Below, one piece after another: positions 1-9,628 of a stretch of DNA of 64,000 nucleotides. The notes under the pieces are model-generated. The model worked only from the letters and a program-made list of their open reading frames with translations, did not search any database and had not been told where the DNA came from. The stretch is taken from contig UWYS01000003.1 in NCBI GenBank assembly GCA_900291925.1, positions 1,302,001 through 1,366,000 of the forward strand, read 5' to 3'. A program made the translations under genes and the position numbers. Source of the DNA: Thecaphora thlaspeos. Taxonomy: Eukaryota; Basidiomycota; Ustilaginomycetes; Urocystidales; Glomosporiaceae. Numbering within the stretch: the first letter of the stretch is position 1; each line of letters opens with the position of its first letter.

Positions 1-1243
1 TGACGGCCGCGGTGCGCGGATAGTTGTCCGGGTGGTAGAGGAACGACTGGATGTTGGCCTCAAATAGCGGGTAGAGAAGGTCGGCGATGCAATTCTGCTC
101 GGCCAGCTGCTTGGCCCGCGCAAACGAGATCCAGACTCCCTTTAGGTGCATGGCTCCGACCTTTACGACGATGCGCTCCTTTTCGTTCTTCAAGATGCCG
201 TCGCGCTTGCCGCGCGACATCTGGACGACGTTCAGTAGCTTGGTGCCGTTGATCATGTTGTTGTCGTGTCGTCTGGCGACGCATACACCCCGGGCGTCGA
301 CCTGGAAACAGAGCGTGCCCTCGTCCTCCCACAGGGTAGTGGTCACGCGGTGCCTGCCCGCGAGCGGAAGCTGTGTCGAATATTGGGGCGCTGATGTGTA
401 CGAAGGCGAGGAGATGTGCTAATATTGCGCACACGGCATGAAGGGCAACGGCGATGGGACGAGTCCAGGTCAGCATCGATCGGATAAGACTTGGTCTAAG
501 CCCAGGCTGCACAATGTTGCGAGCAAAAAGAGAATCGCGCGCAGTCAGAGAAAGAAAAAAAAAAAGACACGTACCGAAGAGCCGTTGACATGGCTGTGGG
601 TCGCGTCGCCGCTGTTCATCGAGAAGTACGGGGACGCGTGCCCCGCGTGCGAGTGCGTGGGCGTGTGCGGTCCGAGGTGGTGGTTGCTGCTGTAGCTATA
701 GCCCGCGTGCTGCCCGTGGTGCATCATCATGCCGTTCATCGACGAGTGGTAGGCGGTGCCGCTGGCAGCCGGAGTCGGCGGCGCGGTCTGGACGTGATGA
801 GCGGTGCCGTTGGGGTAGCCGTAGCCGCCATTGGTGTACTGCGAGTACGCGACGTGAGAGTTGTGGCCGTACGGGCTCGGGCTTCCGCTGTAGACGGGCG
901 CCGCCGGGTAGCCGTAGGGCGACCAGGAAGAAGTGGTGTGTCCTCCATTGACGGGGCTCGTCAGGCTGGCGTGCGAGTGGGTGTGATGGGCGCCGTGGTG
1001 GTGCGCTGCGTGGTGGGCGTGGCCATCGCCGTAGAGCGAGCCAGAGTTGGAGCCGGGCGCACTGCCGGAGCCCGACGCAGGGACCGATCCAGAACGCGCC
1101 GCCTGGTCGGCGGCCGAGGTGGCGGCAGTCGTGGCGGTGCCGTCCCGGCCCGCAACGTGGTTGGCGGAAGAGCCGGGGACTGGCGAGTTGGTGCCGTAGC
1201 TACCGTTGCCGTGGCCATGGTGCAGGGGCGAAGCGGTCGACAT
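1..1243 (-). CDS. stuA: APSES-domain transcription factor, StuA/Efg1/Ust1 type (3' part missing)
   Basis: Sequence-specific DNA-binding regulator of fungal morphogenesis and sporulation. Exon 1 (1243..575, 223 codons) encodes a low-complexity N-terminus rich in His, Ser, Gly and Tyr. A 156-bp intron (419..574, GTACGT...TTAG) keeps phase 0. Exon 2 (418..1) reads straight into the APSES DNA-binding domain, with the family blocks [49 protein letters not shown] and [16 protein letters not shown]. These blocks match the StuA/Sok2/Efg1/Ust1 branch rather than the Swi4/Mbp1 branch. The start is the first ATG in the open frame. The gene runs off the left edge, so the C-terminus is unseen. Family assignment is firm; the role in this organism (dimorphism or sporulation, as for U. 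maydis Ust1) is inference from the family. Confidence 0.93.
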
Positions 1244-4200
1244 TATTAGTTAGGTCAGGGAAGGGAAGAGCTCGTAGGAAGTCGAAGCGAAAGGAGGACC
1301 AGGAGGCAGGGATGAAAAGGGGCTCGAAGAGGATGCTGGTGCTTTTGGGCGCCGCAGGGCAACGAAGAGGTGCAAATCCGTGATAGGGCGATTCCAGGAG
1401 ACTGGGAAAGGAGCAGGAAGAGAAGTCACAGCGATTGCGAAGAGGTCGAAAGATGCGGGCAAGGGCTGTGCCGGAAGCCTGGCGATGCAAAAATCGAGCT
1501 AGAGAGAAACGGAAGGCGACAAATTGTGCAGCTCTCTTCAGTTTGAAACGCTGCGTTCAACTCGATGCCGTTGGAAGACGAGGGAAGGGTTAGGGTGGAC
1601 GGAGGACCCGAAATGCGGTGCTAGAAGGAGCGCCGTTCCGAAGTCGATGAGGACGAGAAACTAGACGTCAACGTCGATGAGAGACGACTTTGTGTTTTGA
1701 AGAGGGAGGACTGGAGAATTATCAGGATGAGGAAGGATGATGTCGTCGGTGGCAGCTGTAGGCCTGGGCGGGCAAGCGACAAAGCCAAGGAGGAAGGAGG
1801 GCGGACGGAAAGGGGGGATGATGGTGGTGACGAGGGTGTAGGATGGTCGGTACCCAGCGTGTCGGCCTTGCTTGTGGGTTGGATGCTTGACGAGGCGAGA
1901 GGACGGTGGTTCTGTTTGAAAAGCAAGGTGAGGAGGGAGGCAGGAAAGGGGGATGCGATGTGATGGAAGGCAGCAGAGATGGAAAGAGGGAGAGGGAGGA
2001 AAAGCGTGGATGATGGGGCGAGAGGTGTTTGTTGGAAAAGAAGGATGCGAGATGGCCCACTTCACAGCACACGCAGCTCGACCGGCAGCCAGCTGCTTAA
2101 AAAAAATGAAAATCGCAAGGGCAGGCAGAGGGGCCCAGGCAGGGGCAGAGACGGCAGGACGGCAGGACAGCAGGAAAGTGGCGGCCAGGCGGACTGTGCA
2201 GGCAAAGCGGACGCGGACGGACAAAAGGCGAAAAGGCACCACATAAATTTTCCCCTCGTCTCGTCTGCCTCTAGAGGCCTTGCGCCCGCCCGCCCGTCTG
2301 CCCACTCGCCCACTTTCCACCCACCCAGCAGCTTGCTCGCCTAAGGCCAAGCGAAGCAGGCAAGAAGAGGGGCTGCAATTTCGTATGCAGAAGGAAGAAG
2401 GGACCACTCTCGGCTTAGGGGCAGGCAGGGCAAGCACTTGGCCGCTGTCCCCCTTTCTCCGACACTCTTTTCCCAGCCAGCCTCTTCTCGCTCGGCCTTA
2501 CACCCACGCATGTCCGCACGCACCACACGCACGCTTGCTCTCGCTCCTCATCCTCCCGGCCTTCCTGGCCCGCGCCTGCCGCGCGCTCGTCGCTGGGCGC
2601 CAGTCTCAAGCAACTGCCTGTCAAGCCCTCTGCCTGCATCCTCTCGCGCCGCCGCCGCGACCGAGAAGCCGGCTGGTCTAGAGAGTATGTTCTGCACGGG
2701 TGGAGCGAGGTCTGACGGCAGAAGGCATGGATAAACCAGTCAAGTCATCCTTCCCTAACCGGGCCGAGTCCGACGTCGATGGCTTTCAAGGTGGTCAGCA
2801 GGCCGTCGGCCTCTTCCCACTCGGTGGTCTCGTCGTCGTCGTTGCTTGTGAGACCGTACTACAATGCTCTCGATCCACTTGGCGGTGGGCGGCTCGCCGG
2901 CGAAGCGGTTCCGCTCCAACCCTGTTTACGTGTGGCCCCTCTTTTCTCGCCTACCCCTTCGCCCTTCTGTTCAATTCAGCCAACCTTGTGAAATCACAGC
3001 CGCCCCTTCACCCTCTTCGTCTCCCGCCTGGAAGGAAGATCTCCAGAGCGAAGCTCGTCTCTGCCAGCACCCTTGGGCCTGCCATCGCCGTCACCGCCTT
3101 TCCTTGCTCTCTCGGCGATTTCTTCATGCCGTACTCCTTCCCTGTGAGCGACGAGGTAAGTGTAGAGGAAAGAGCCGGGCTGAAGCGATGCCCAGGTAAA
3201 CCGGCTTTTCGCACTTCGCTGTTGGCTGGCGGGCCAGCAGGAGCAAGAGGGGAGGCGACGATGTGACACAGCTGGTTGGCCAAGGTGACACCGGGCGGAG
3301 CCGGCCCGATTTGTCCTCAGCTACAGTACTGCTGGCAGGGGGAACTCTTGAATACAAAAGAGGCGGTTGCCTTGAAAAATCCGACGTGAACTCAAAAAAA
3401 TAACAAAGCGCATCGTTGTTCATATTCTTGTTTGGCTTTGGGGGGCTCGGCTCGGTTCGCTCCTCGTTGGCTGGTCGGGGGTCGAAAGGCGACGCACGCC
3501 TCCGCGGCATGGCTTTCTCCATCCTCAGGTAGTCAGTCTCTGATCTCTCCTACATGTGAGCAGTTGTTCGATCACCGGGCAGGATGCGACGACCCCACTT
3601 CCACAATGGTTGTGTCTGTCAAAACGGCGTCATGGGCGCTTCCAAGGAGAGCGTCGAACAAGCACTGAAAGGAGGGTACATACGTATTACATTCGGAGCC
3701 GAGCCAAGAATCGAATATGGCTCCCTGTCGAAGCGCTAAGTTACCCACAAGCTAAACCTCGTACTCAGAACTACTCTCGTTTTAGGCTTGTACATACGTA
3801 GAATGGCGTGGCTGCTTTCGTTGGCCGCTTTTCCCCCTTTTCGCGGTGGTCGGTAGTCATCTTGTCATGCTGTACTCTACTGTACTCTACTGTACTCTAC
3901 ACCCGTTTTATTGCCCTACTCGTCGATCCCTGTGCTGCCAGAGGGAAAGGAAGGCGAGGGCCACGGAAGAGGAGGCAATCTTGATCTGCAGTCTTAAAGT
4001 TGCACCGGCTGCCGGAGGCTCCGTGTTGAGCCGTGTGAAGGTACTGTAAGATGAGGGCGAGGTCGTCGTCGACGATTAAGCTACGCTTAGCCGTGGAGAT
4101 CTGACGCACGGCGCTCCTCGGCCAGCGCCAGGAGGGTTTCCCGGTCATCTTGTTGGACTGATCGTCTCGTCTCGGCGAAATGGGCAAAATGGTCGTCTTC

Positions 4201-5111
4201 GCCGTCTCGCCAGACAGAGGATTTCACTCACAGCCGACCGCCTCTCTCCCTACTCGTTAGTTATCTGTCTGCCCTTCTTCTAGAAAAACTGTCTCCACCG
4301 GGTGGACACCGCTCGGCCCAACGCCCTTGGAGTGTTGCATGCTTTACGATGTTCGCCCTGGGCATTGCGCCATGGTCGCCCATCCATCGTAAGCCCAGAG
4401 ATACACACGATCGTCTCTCAGAGTATGAGACAATGTTGTGACAGAGAGGTGGGGTTGCGGCCTTTGCCAGGATACTGCGGACGCCGACCAACCACCCGAC
4501 TGACCGAGCGTTTGAAAGACCGGCCAACGGACCCGTCCCAAGGAAGGCATGTTCATCTCATCCACTTTACACTCCACTCCTATACCTGCAGAGCAGTGGC
4601 CAAGCAAGCGAGGAGCAGAAAAGAGGCGAAGGGTGAGTGACGAGAAAAGGCCGCGACCGGTGGATGGGTCCGTCAGAAATGGCAACTCAGCAAGCCTCAC
4701 CCAAAGTGCTCAGGTCGAAGAGTGGCGTGCTGAGGCTTGTTTGCGAGCGACCTTGCAGCATGTCTCGACTCGGGACTCCTCAGCCTGACACGAGGACCAG
4801 CATTCCCTTGGTTTGCACCCGTAGCCTGTGGGGCAGACCCTAAGCTGGCCTTTGCCTGCTTCAGACCTCGCACCGTCACAGCGACCTTTCGGAGACGCAA
4901 GCGCACAGGCTCCAGCAATCTATGCCGACCAGAGAGGAATCCGGAGAACCTGATGATGGACCTCGCAGCAAGCGCAGGGCAAAGCTCCGACGGCCCACCC
5001 CGCCTCGACCTCACGGGCGCACGGGGACGAGCGGACGAAGAGGTGGGCCAACCGCGCGCGTCCTGTGCGAACTTGGCCGGCACGCTCCTTCGGACACGGT
5101 CGAGAACCACG
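1244..5111. other. Long gene-free region upstream of the APSES gene
   Basis: About 3.9 kb with only short, overlapping open frames on both strands and no recognisable protein motif. It probably contains the promoter and a long 5' leader of the minus-strand APSES gene, because StuA/Efg1-class genes are known for long upstream regions and leaders. Purine-rich stretches lie at 1700-2030 and pyrimidine-rich stretches at 2440-2680. No transcription start or splice pattern can be fixed from sequence alone. Confidence 0.5.
3871..3900. repeat. Short tandem repeat, 3 x 10 bp
   Basis: Three perfect direct copies of the decamer TGTACTCTAC in the gene-free region. It is a local microsatellite-like repeat with no assigned function. 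Confidence 0.95.
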
Positions 5112-5376
5112 ACTACAGTCGTGTGCAGATGAATTGAGACGCGAGGAAAAAAAAAGAAAGGCTGAGAGAGACTCTAGGAGGAGTGATCTTGGCGATCACT
5201 GAAGATCACTACCTCCACTTACCTTGGCACCGGTAAGGGGTACGGTAGTCGAGCAAGGCGCCCAAGGTAAGTGGAGGTAGTGATCTTGAGTAATTGCCAA
5301 GATCACTCCTCCTAGAGTCTCTCTCAGCCTTTCTTTTTTTTCCTCGCGTCTCAATTCATCTGCACACGACTGTAGT
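5112..5376. repeat. Near-perfect inverted repeat (foldback/MITE-like element)
   Basis: The left arm (5112-5227) and right arm (5262-5376) are reverse complements of about 115 bp each, separated by a 34-bp spacer. Outer ends begin ACTACAGTCGTGTGCAG and inner ends close on CCTTGG/CCAAGG. Differences are few: a short mismatched patch near 5194-5200 against 5293-5298 and a one-base difference in an A/T run. The outer tip of the left arm is itself a small palindrome (CACGACT-AC-AGTCGTG). There is no coding capacity. The element ends about 95 bp before the ATG at 5471, so it lies in the promoter or 5' leader of that gene. It could be a non-autonomous foldback transposon remnant or the source of a hairpin RNA; which one is not decided by the sequence. 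Confidence 0.9.
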
Positions 5377-5470
5377 TACTCGAGGCTCTGCCAACGTCGG
5401 TGCTCGTGCCTCCTCGCACGTCGGCCCTTTCTTCCCAACTTCGTCCCCTTGACCTCGCCGCACAAACAAC

Positions 5471-7410
5471 ATGGACGCCACACCCTCCTCTTCCTCTTCC
5501 TCCACCTCCTCCTCTTCCCTCCCGACCCACCTCGAAGCCCACTCGCATCGTCCCACCTCCTCTTCCTCATCCTCTTCGCCCTCCTCGTCCTCGTCCTCGT
5601 TCCCCGACCGCAAGCGTTTCATTGCCACGCTGGGCGGCAGCGCATTCTTCCTCGGCCTCACCGGCGCCACCATCTACGGTCTTCGCAAGGCACGCGCACA
5701 GGCCCTCAAGCAAGCTCAACAAGCCGCTCTCACCGCCGTCGAAACTTCCTCCTCCGCCTCTGCGCCAATCGCCACTGCCCCTGCGACGTCCCTACGCACA
5801 GCATCGACGACGATGGCAAAGGCCGCACCCACCTCTGTGTTCGACGATGCGACGAATTCCAGCCTACCGGGCGTGCTGAGACGTAGAGTTGGCACTCGTT
5901 CACCAGTCTCCGCTACAGCTCCCGTCAGCCTTGCCGCGTCGCCCCACACGACACCGTCGAGTGGCAGCACCTCTTCCATCGCCTTCTTCCCCCCTGCGTC
6001 GGGGGACGACAAGCTAGACCACACCGAAATGGACTCTACGCTCGACTTCCTCGGTCTCGCCACGCCCCTCACCGCCACCGAGCACGACGCCCAAACTTGC
6101 CTCTCTGACTCTCTCAACGACGCCACCTACCGTCCCACGTCGTTTGGCGAGACGCCCGTCGGTCTCTCGTTGAAAGCCTTTGCCACCGCTACAGCCATCG
6201 TGCTGGGTCTATCTGGCATCGTAGTAGAGACGACACGCCGAACGCTGGACGTATCCACGTTGGACGAATTCGTGCTCAAGATGAGTGAAATCATCCCTTC
6301 TCAATCCAGCGGTTCGCAGGTGTTGGGTGGCCTTTCGCCGTCCCTGCGAACCACGACGGATGCGCAACAACACTTCGAGAGAGAAGGTGGAGAGAAGAAG
6401 AGGAGGTTGATGACGCTTTCCGAAACGATGGACGCCCTTGCAGCTGCACCGTCGCTCGAGGCTTGGTTTGCAACGTTAAAGACGCAACTCGACGCAGAGA
6501 GGGACGAGGAAGTGTCGAAACGATTCCGACCCCTCGTCGACTCTTCTACCACTCCACGTCGAAATGACTCCATCTCTCCGTCCTTTGACATCCAATCACC
6601 TCTTGAAGATTTCTCCCCCTCCTCCACGACGACACGGTTCCAAACAACTTTCCAAACCTACACGCTCTCCATCTCACCTCTCCTTCTACTTACAGCCTTT
6701 AGCTTCGGCTTCATATCGGGTCTCACATCAGCAGGCAAGAAAGCCTCTATGGTATTCATGGCTGAAAACGCGCACCGTCTTCCCGACACGGTGCAAGGAT
6801 GGTATTTCTACAACAAGACTAAAAACTATCGAATCATCCTCAAAGGTCTTCAAGGAGGTTTGAAGCAAGGTGGAAGGATGATGGTATGGACGGGTGCCTT
6901 TTGTTTCGCAGATAGATTGGCCGAGATGACGAGGATGTCGGTGCGATCTTGTCACTCATCCCGTAATGACAGCGACGATGATGTCGAGGGACAAGTGGGA
7001 AACCTCGCGCTAATCGCGGCAGGTAGGGCAACCAAGATGCTAGGACATTGGACAGACGGTGCAGTGGCGGGTATGGTAACGGCCTCGATAGCCGTTTCGC
7101 TTTGTAAGTCCCCCTTTTTCTCACTTCATCCCCCATCCCCCCCCCCTGCCTCCCGCCTTCTCGACGTACAGCACAGCATGGTCTGATCCTCTTCCCTTTC
7201 CTTCCCTTCCCTTCCCTTCCCTTTCCTTTCCTTCCCTTCCCCCTTCCCACCCCCCTCTCCCGAACCGTCCCACCAGATCGACTAACAAAGACACCAGCCG
7301 TACGTCTCCTCCAGCTCGGCGTACTCGCTGGCGGCCTGACAGGTGCGCTGCGAGATGCACAGGAGCGTCTCGTTCACCACGACATGGGAGGCATTGCGAG
7401 CCATACCTAG
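5471..7410 (+). CDS. Serine-rich multi-pass membrane protein, tentative Tim17/22/23-like C-terminus
   Basis: Exons 5471..7103 and 7298..7410 (581 aa). The intron 7104..7297 starts GTAAGT, has a clean CTAAC branch site at 7281-7285, and ends ACACCAG. The N-terminus is almost pure Ser/Thr/Pro (residues 5-43), followed by a hydrophobic segment at about 50-71. A second hydrophobic segment lies near 230-251 and a third near 400-420. The C-terminal third has several Gly-rich hydrophobic stretches: a GFISGLTSAG motif, a conserved-looking YFYNKTKNYRIILKGLQGG block, and GAVAGMVTAS continuing across the intron into GVLAGGLTGALRDAQERL. The spacing of glycines resembles Tim17-family inner-membrane proteins, which suggests a mitochondrial location, but this is a weak pattern match. 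The central ~200 residues look disordered. No paralogue or operon-like context helps. Gene reality is well supported by phase-matched splicing and codon bias. Confidence 0.7.
7187..7259 (+). repeat. Pure-pyrimidine CCTTC/CCCTT tract inside an intron
   Basis: About 70 bases of almost uninterrupted C/T built from CCTT and CCCTT units, inside the only intron of the membrane-protein gene and upstream of its branch site. It lengthens the intron to 194 bp. It may act as an extended polypyrimidine tract, or may simply be a microsatellite. Confidence 0.85.
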
Positions 7411-7732
7411 CGCATCGAGGCCGCTCCTTTTGCAAGAAACACATCTTTGCAATACGCACGTCTGCCAGACAGAGACACGAGCGCACTCAGACGCATCTTT
7501 AAGGCCCTTTGTGTGCTCGCAATTGCTATCTTCAGATTCGCTGCGCAGCAACGGAAAGAGAGGTGGAATGGTGATACAGAGGTTTGCTTGTGCGCCGGTA
7601 TTTCTTGTTGCTGTCAGCGTCCCGCACCGCTTGCTTTTCATCGATCGCCCCAATTGTAGTCTCGTCGTTCCTCGACTTTCGACCGTGGCAGTGTCGACTC
7701 GTCCACCTCGCCGCCGGACGCCCTCAAGCGCA
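7411..7732. other. Convergent 3' intergenic spacer
   Basis: About 320 bp between the stop codons of two converging genes. No open frame with recognisable motifs and no RNA gene is visible; it presumably holds both 3' UTRs. Confidence 0.6.
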
Positions 7733-8737
7733 TCAGTCCGTCTTGATCCTGTACATCCTCGTGACGAAGGCGGGCGCCTCTCCCGCGACGACGTACTGGT
7801 CAGCACCTTGTGCGATCTTGTAGTCCTTGTCAAGGAACGTCTCCCTATGCTTCCTCTTGCTCTCGGTATCGATTTTGTAGTGTTGGTCCCTCTGTTTGAT
7901 CTTGTCCGCCTGGTCCTTGGGGCCTGGAAACTCGTCCGTCGTAGACATCATCAACGTCGGCGGGCCTAGGGGGATTTTGTCGTCGACGTTGCTCCAGGTG
8001 TGTATGACCTTGCCGTAGAGTTTGTAGAGATGCTTCATGACACGTTCCTCGACTGCGTCCGGAACTCCGCCACCGACGGTAGACGAGATTCCCATCTTCT
8101 CTCCGACCGTCTTGGCGGAGGAAGCCAAGGTGCCGGCGACACCCTTGACGCCCAGACAGACGAGCGTGCCTGAAGAGATTTCGTGCTTGTGCGAGTGCCA
8201 GTATGGCTTCTCTTCGGCGGGCAGAGAGTGGAAGGTCGCTTCGTCCACCATATATTCGATGCCGATTAGCTTGGCGTCCGCTGCGTCCGATGAGTAGATC
8301 AGACACTGGAAGAAACTGCCATCCTCCGAACAGCCTAGCTCGAAGCGAAGGGGGGGCCAAGAGACGAGGCGAGAGGTTTTGATGCGTCAATTGTGGGGAT
8401 GCGAGCGCGGGCTGTGGTGGTGATCAATTGCAACGGTGACGTACTGCAGTAGTGCACCGAGGGCACGCTTTTTGTGCGGTCCGTCGAGGGGATGTGGTAG
8501 GCGTGCAAAGCCTGGTGGATCTGTTCGAGGCGTCCTCGTAAGGGTTTCATGGTACGAGCGACCAAGTCAGACGACAGCCGGGCCGCAGCATTGCGAGCAG
8601 GGTGTGGGATGGGACCTTACCTTTTCAATGGGTGCGAAGCAGCTATCTCAGCAAGAGAGGCAGAAAAGAAACAAGTCAGACGGTACGACTCCGGGCACAT
8701 TGGGAGACCAGGGAGGGAGGAGGCGGGCTCACCTCAT
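7733..8737 (-). CDS. DUF1264 / oil-body-associated-protein-like (OBAP) protein
   Basis: Member of the DUF1264 family, known in plants as oil-body-associated proteins and widespread in fungi and bacteria; the biochemical role is unknown. The hallmark blocks are present: HYC just before a splice site, FFQCLIYSSD, LIGIEYMV, EKPYWHSHKHE, YGKVIHTW, and IPLGPPTLMMS. The best model has four exons: 8737..8733 (ATGAG only), 8642..8621, 8520..8445 and 8334..7733. Its introns are 8643..8732, 8521..8620 and 8335..8444, all GT-AG, and all phases agree. This gives 234 aa, about the usual family length. The last two exons are solid. The first two are less certain; a start at 8550 or 8565 reading directly into exon 3 is the alternative, but it would leave a non-homologous N-terminus. 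Confidence 0.85.
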
Positions 8738-9628
8738 GTTGTCGTCGTCGTACTGTAGACGTCGTCTCTTGGCTGGCGTGAAGGGAGAAGGTGGGATGGT
8801 TTGGTATGGATCGAAGACGAGACCAAGGAGGGCCTACCATTGTCGACCTGACCGGCCTCTTTATAGGGCAATCCCGCCGTAGCATTGGCGCCAGTTCCCG
8901 CCTCCCATCGGACCTATGGGCCACGCAGCCGCCTTTGGTTCGTGCGTGATCCATCGGTGAATCAGCAGGAGCGCCAAAGAAGGACGTGCGAGCGGTGTCG
9001 TGTGCGGCGAGCGAGCGAGCAGGCCACCCCCCCCCCCCCCCCCAAGAACAGAAGGGGAGGCGTCGAGCTGACACGCTACTCACCTCCACATCGGCCCGGG
9101 CCGCCCCGAAAAAGTAGCCGAAACAAGTCCGAAGTCAACCTAGAGTTGCCTGCTAAGTAGCTCCACCCTCCTCTCGAGCTTGAGTTGAGCTTGGTCTCTC
9201 GTCGGAGCACTCCGCACAAGCTCAATCGCACACGCACAAGGCGCCAGCACCCTCAGCGCAATCTGGCCCAAGCCGTGGCAAGACAAGGCCCAGGCCAAGG
9301 CAGGACAAGGGTAGATTATATTCAAGACTATCTAGGTCGGACTTATCACAAAAGCGTCTTCGCCGTCGGAGTTAAAGCCCACAGCCACAGTACAGCGGTG
9401 GACGGGTGGGGAAGTAGTCAGAATACAAAAGGGCAAAAGGGGGGGGGGGGGCAAAGACGGTGCGGTCCGGTATGTACACACACATCCAGAGAAACACAAG
9501 AAGATCGAGAGAGACGCAACGCGCCGGCGCAAGCACGATCGAGCAGCCGAGCCTGGGATAGGGCTACCCTCTTCCAGCGCCGCGGGTCGAGAGAGCAACT
9601 TCCGCACCTACCGCTCGTTGTCGTCACT
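8738..9628. other. Intergenic region with long C and G homopolymers
   Basis: About 890 bp between the DUF1264 start and the Zn2Cys6 factor stop, so it should hold the DUF1264 promoter and the 3' UTR of the transcription factor. It contains an uninterrupted run of 17 C (9027-9043) and, some 400 bp later, 13 G (9439-9451) on the same strand. No gene is recognised. Confidence 0.6.

Noticed and set aside
2700..3266. A 188-codon plus-strand open frame in the APSES upstream region
   Set aside because: No recognisable domain, no codon bias like the neighbours, and overlapping frames of similar size exist on the other strand.
3690..3790. A tRNA-like stretch on the minus strand (TTCGATTC loop, GGCTCGGCTCC end)
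   Set aside because: No 7-bp acceptor stem or proper T-stem can be drawn; at best a degenerate tRNA fragment.
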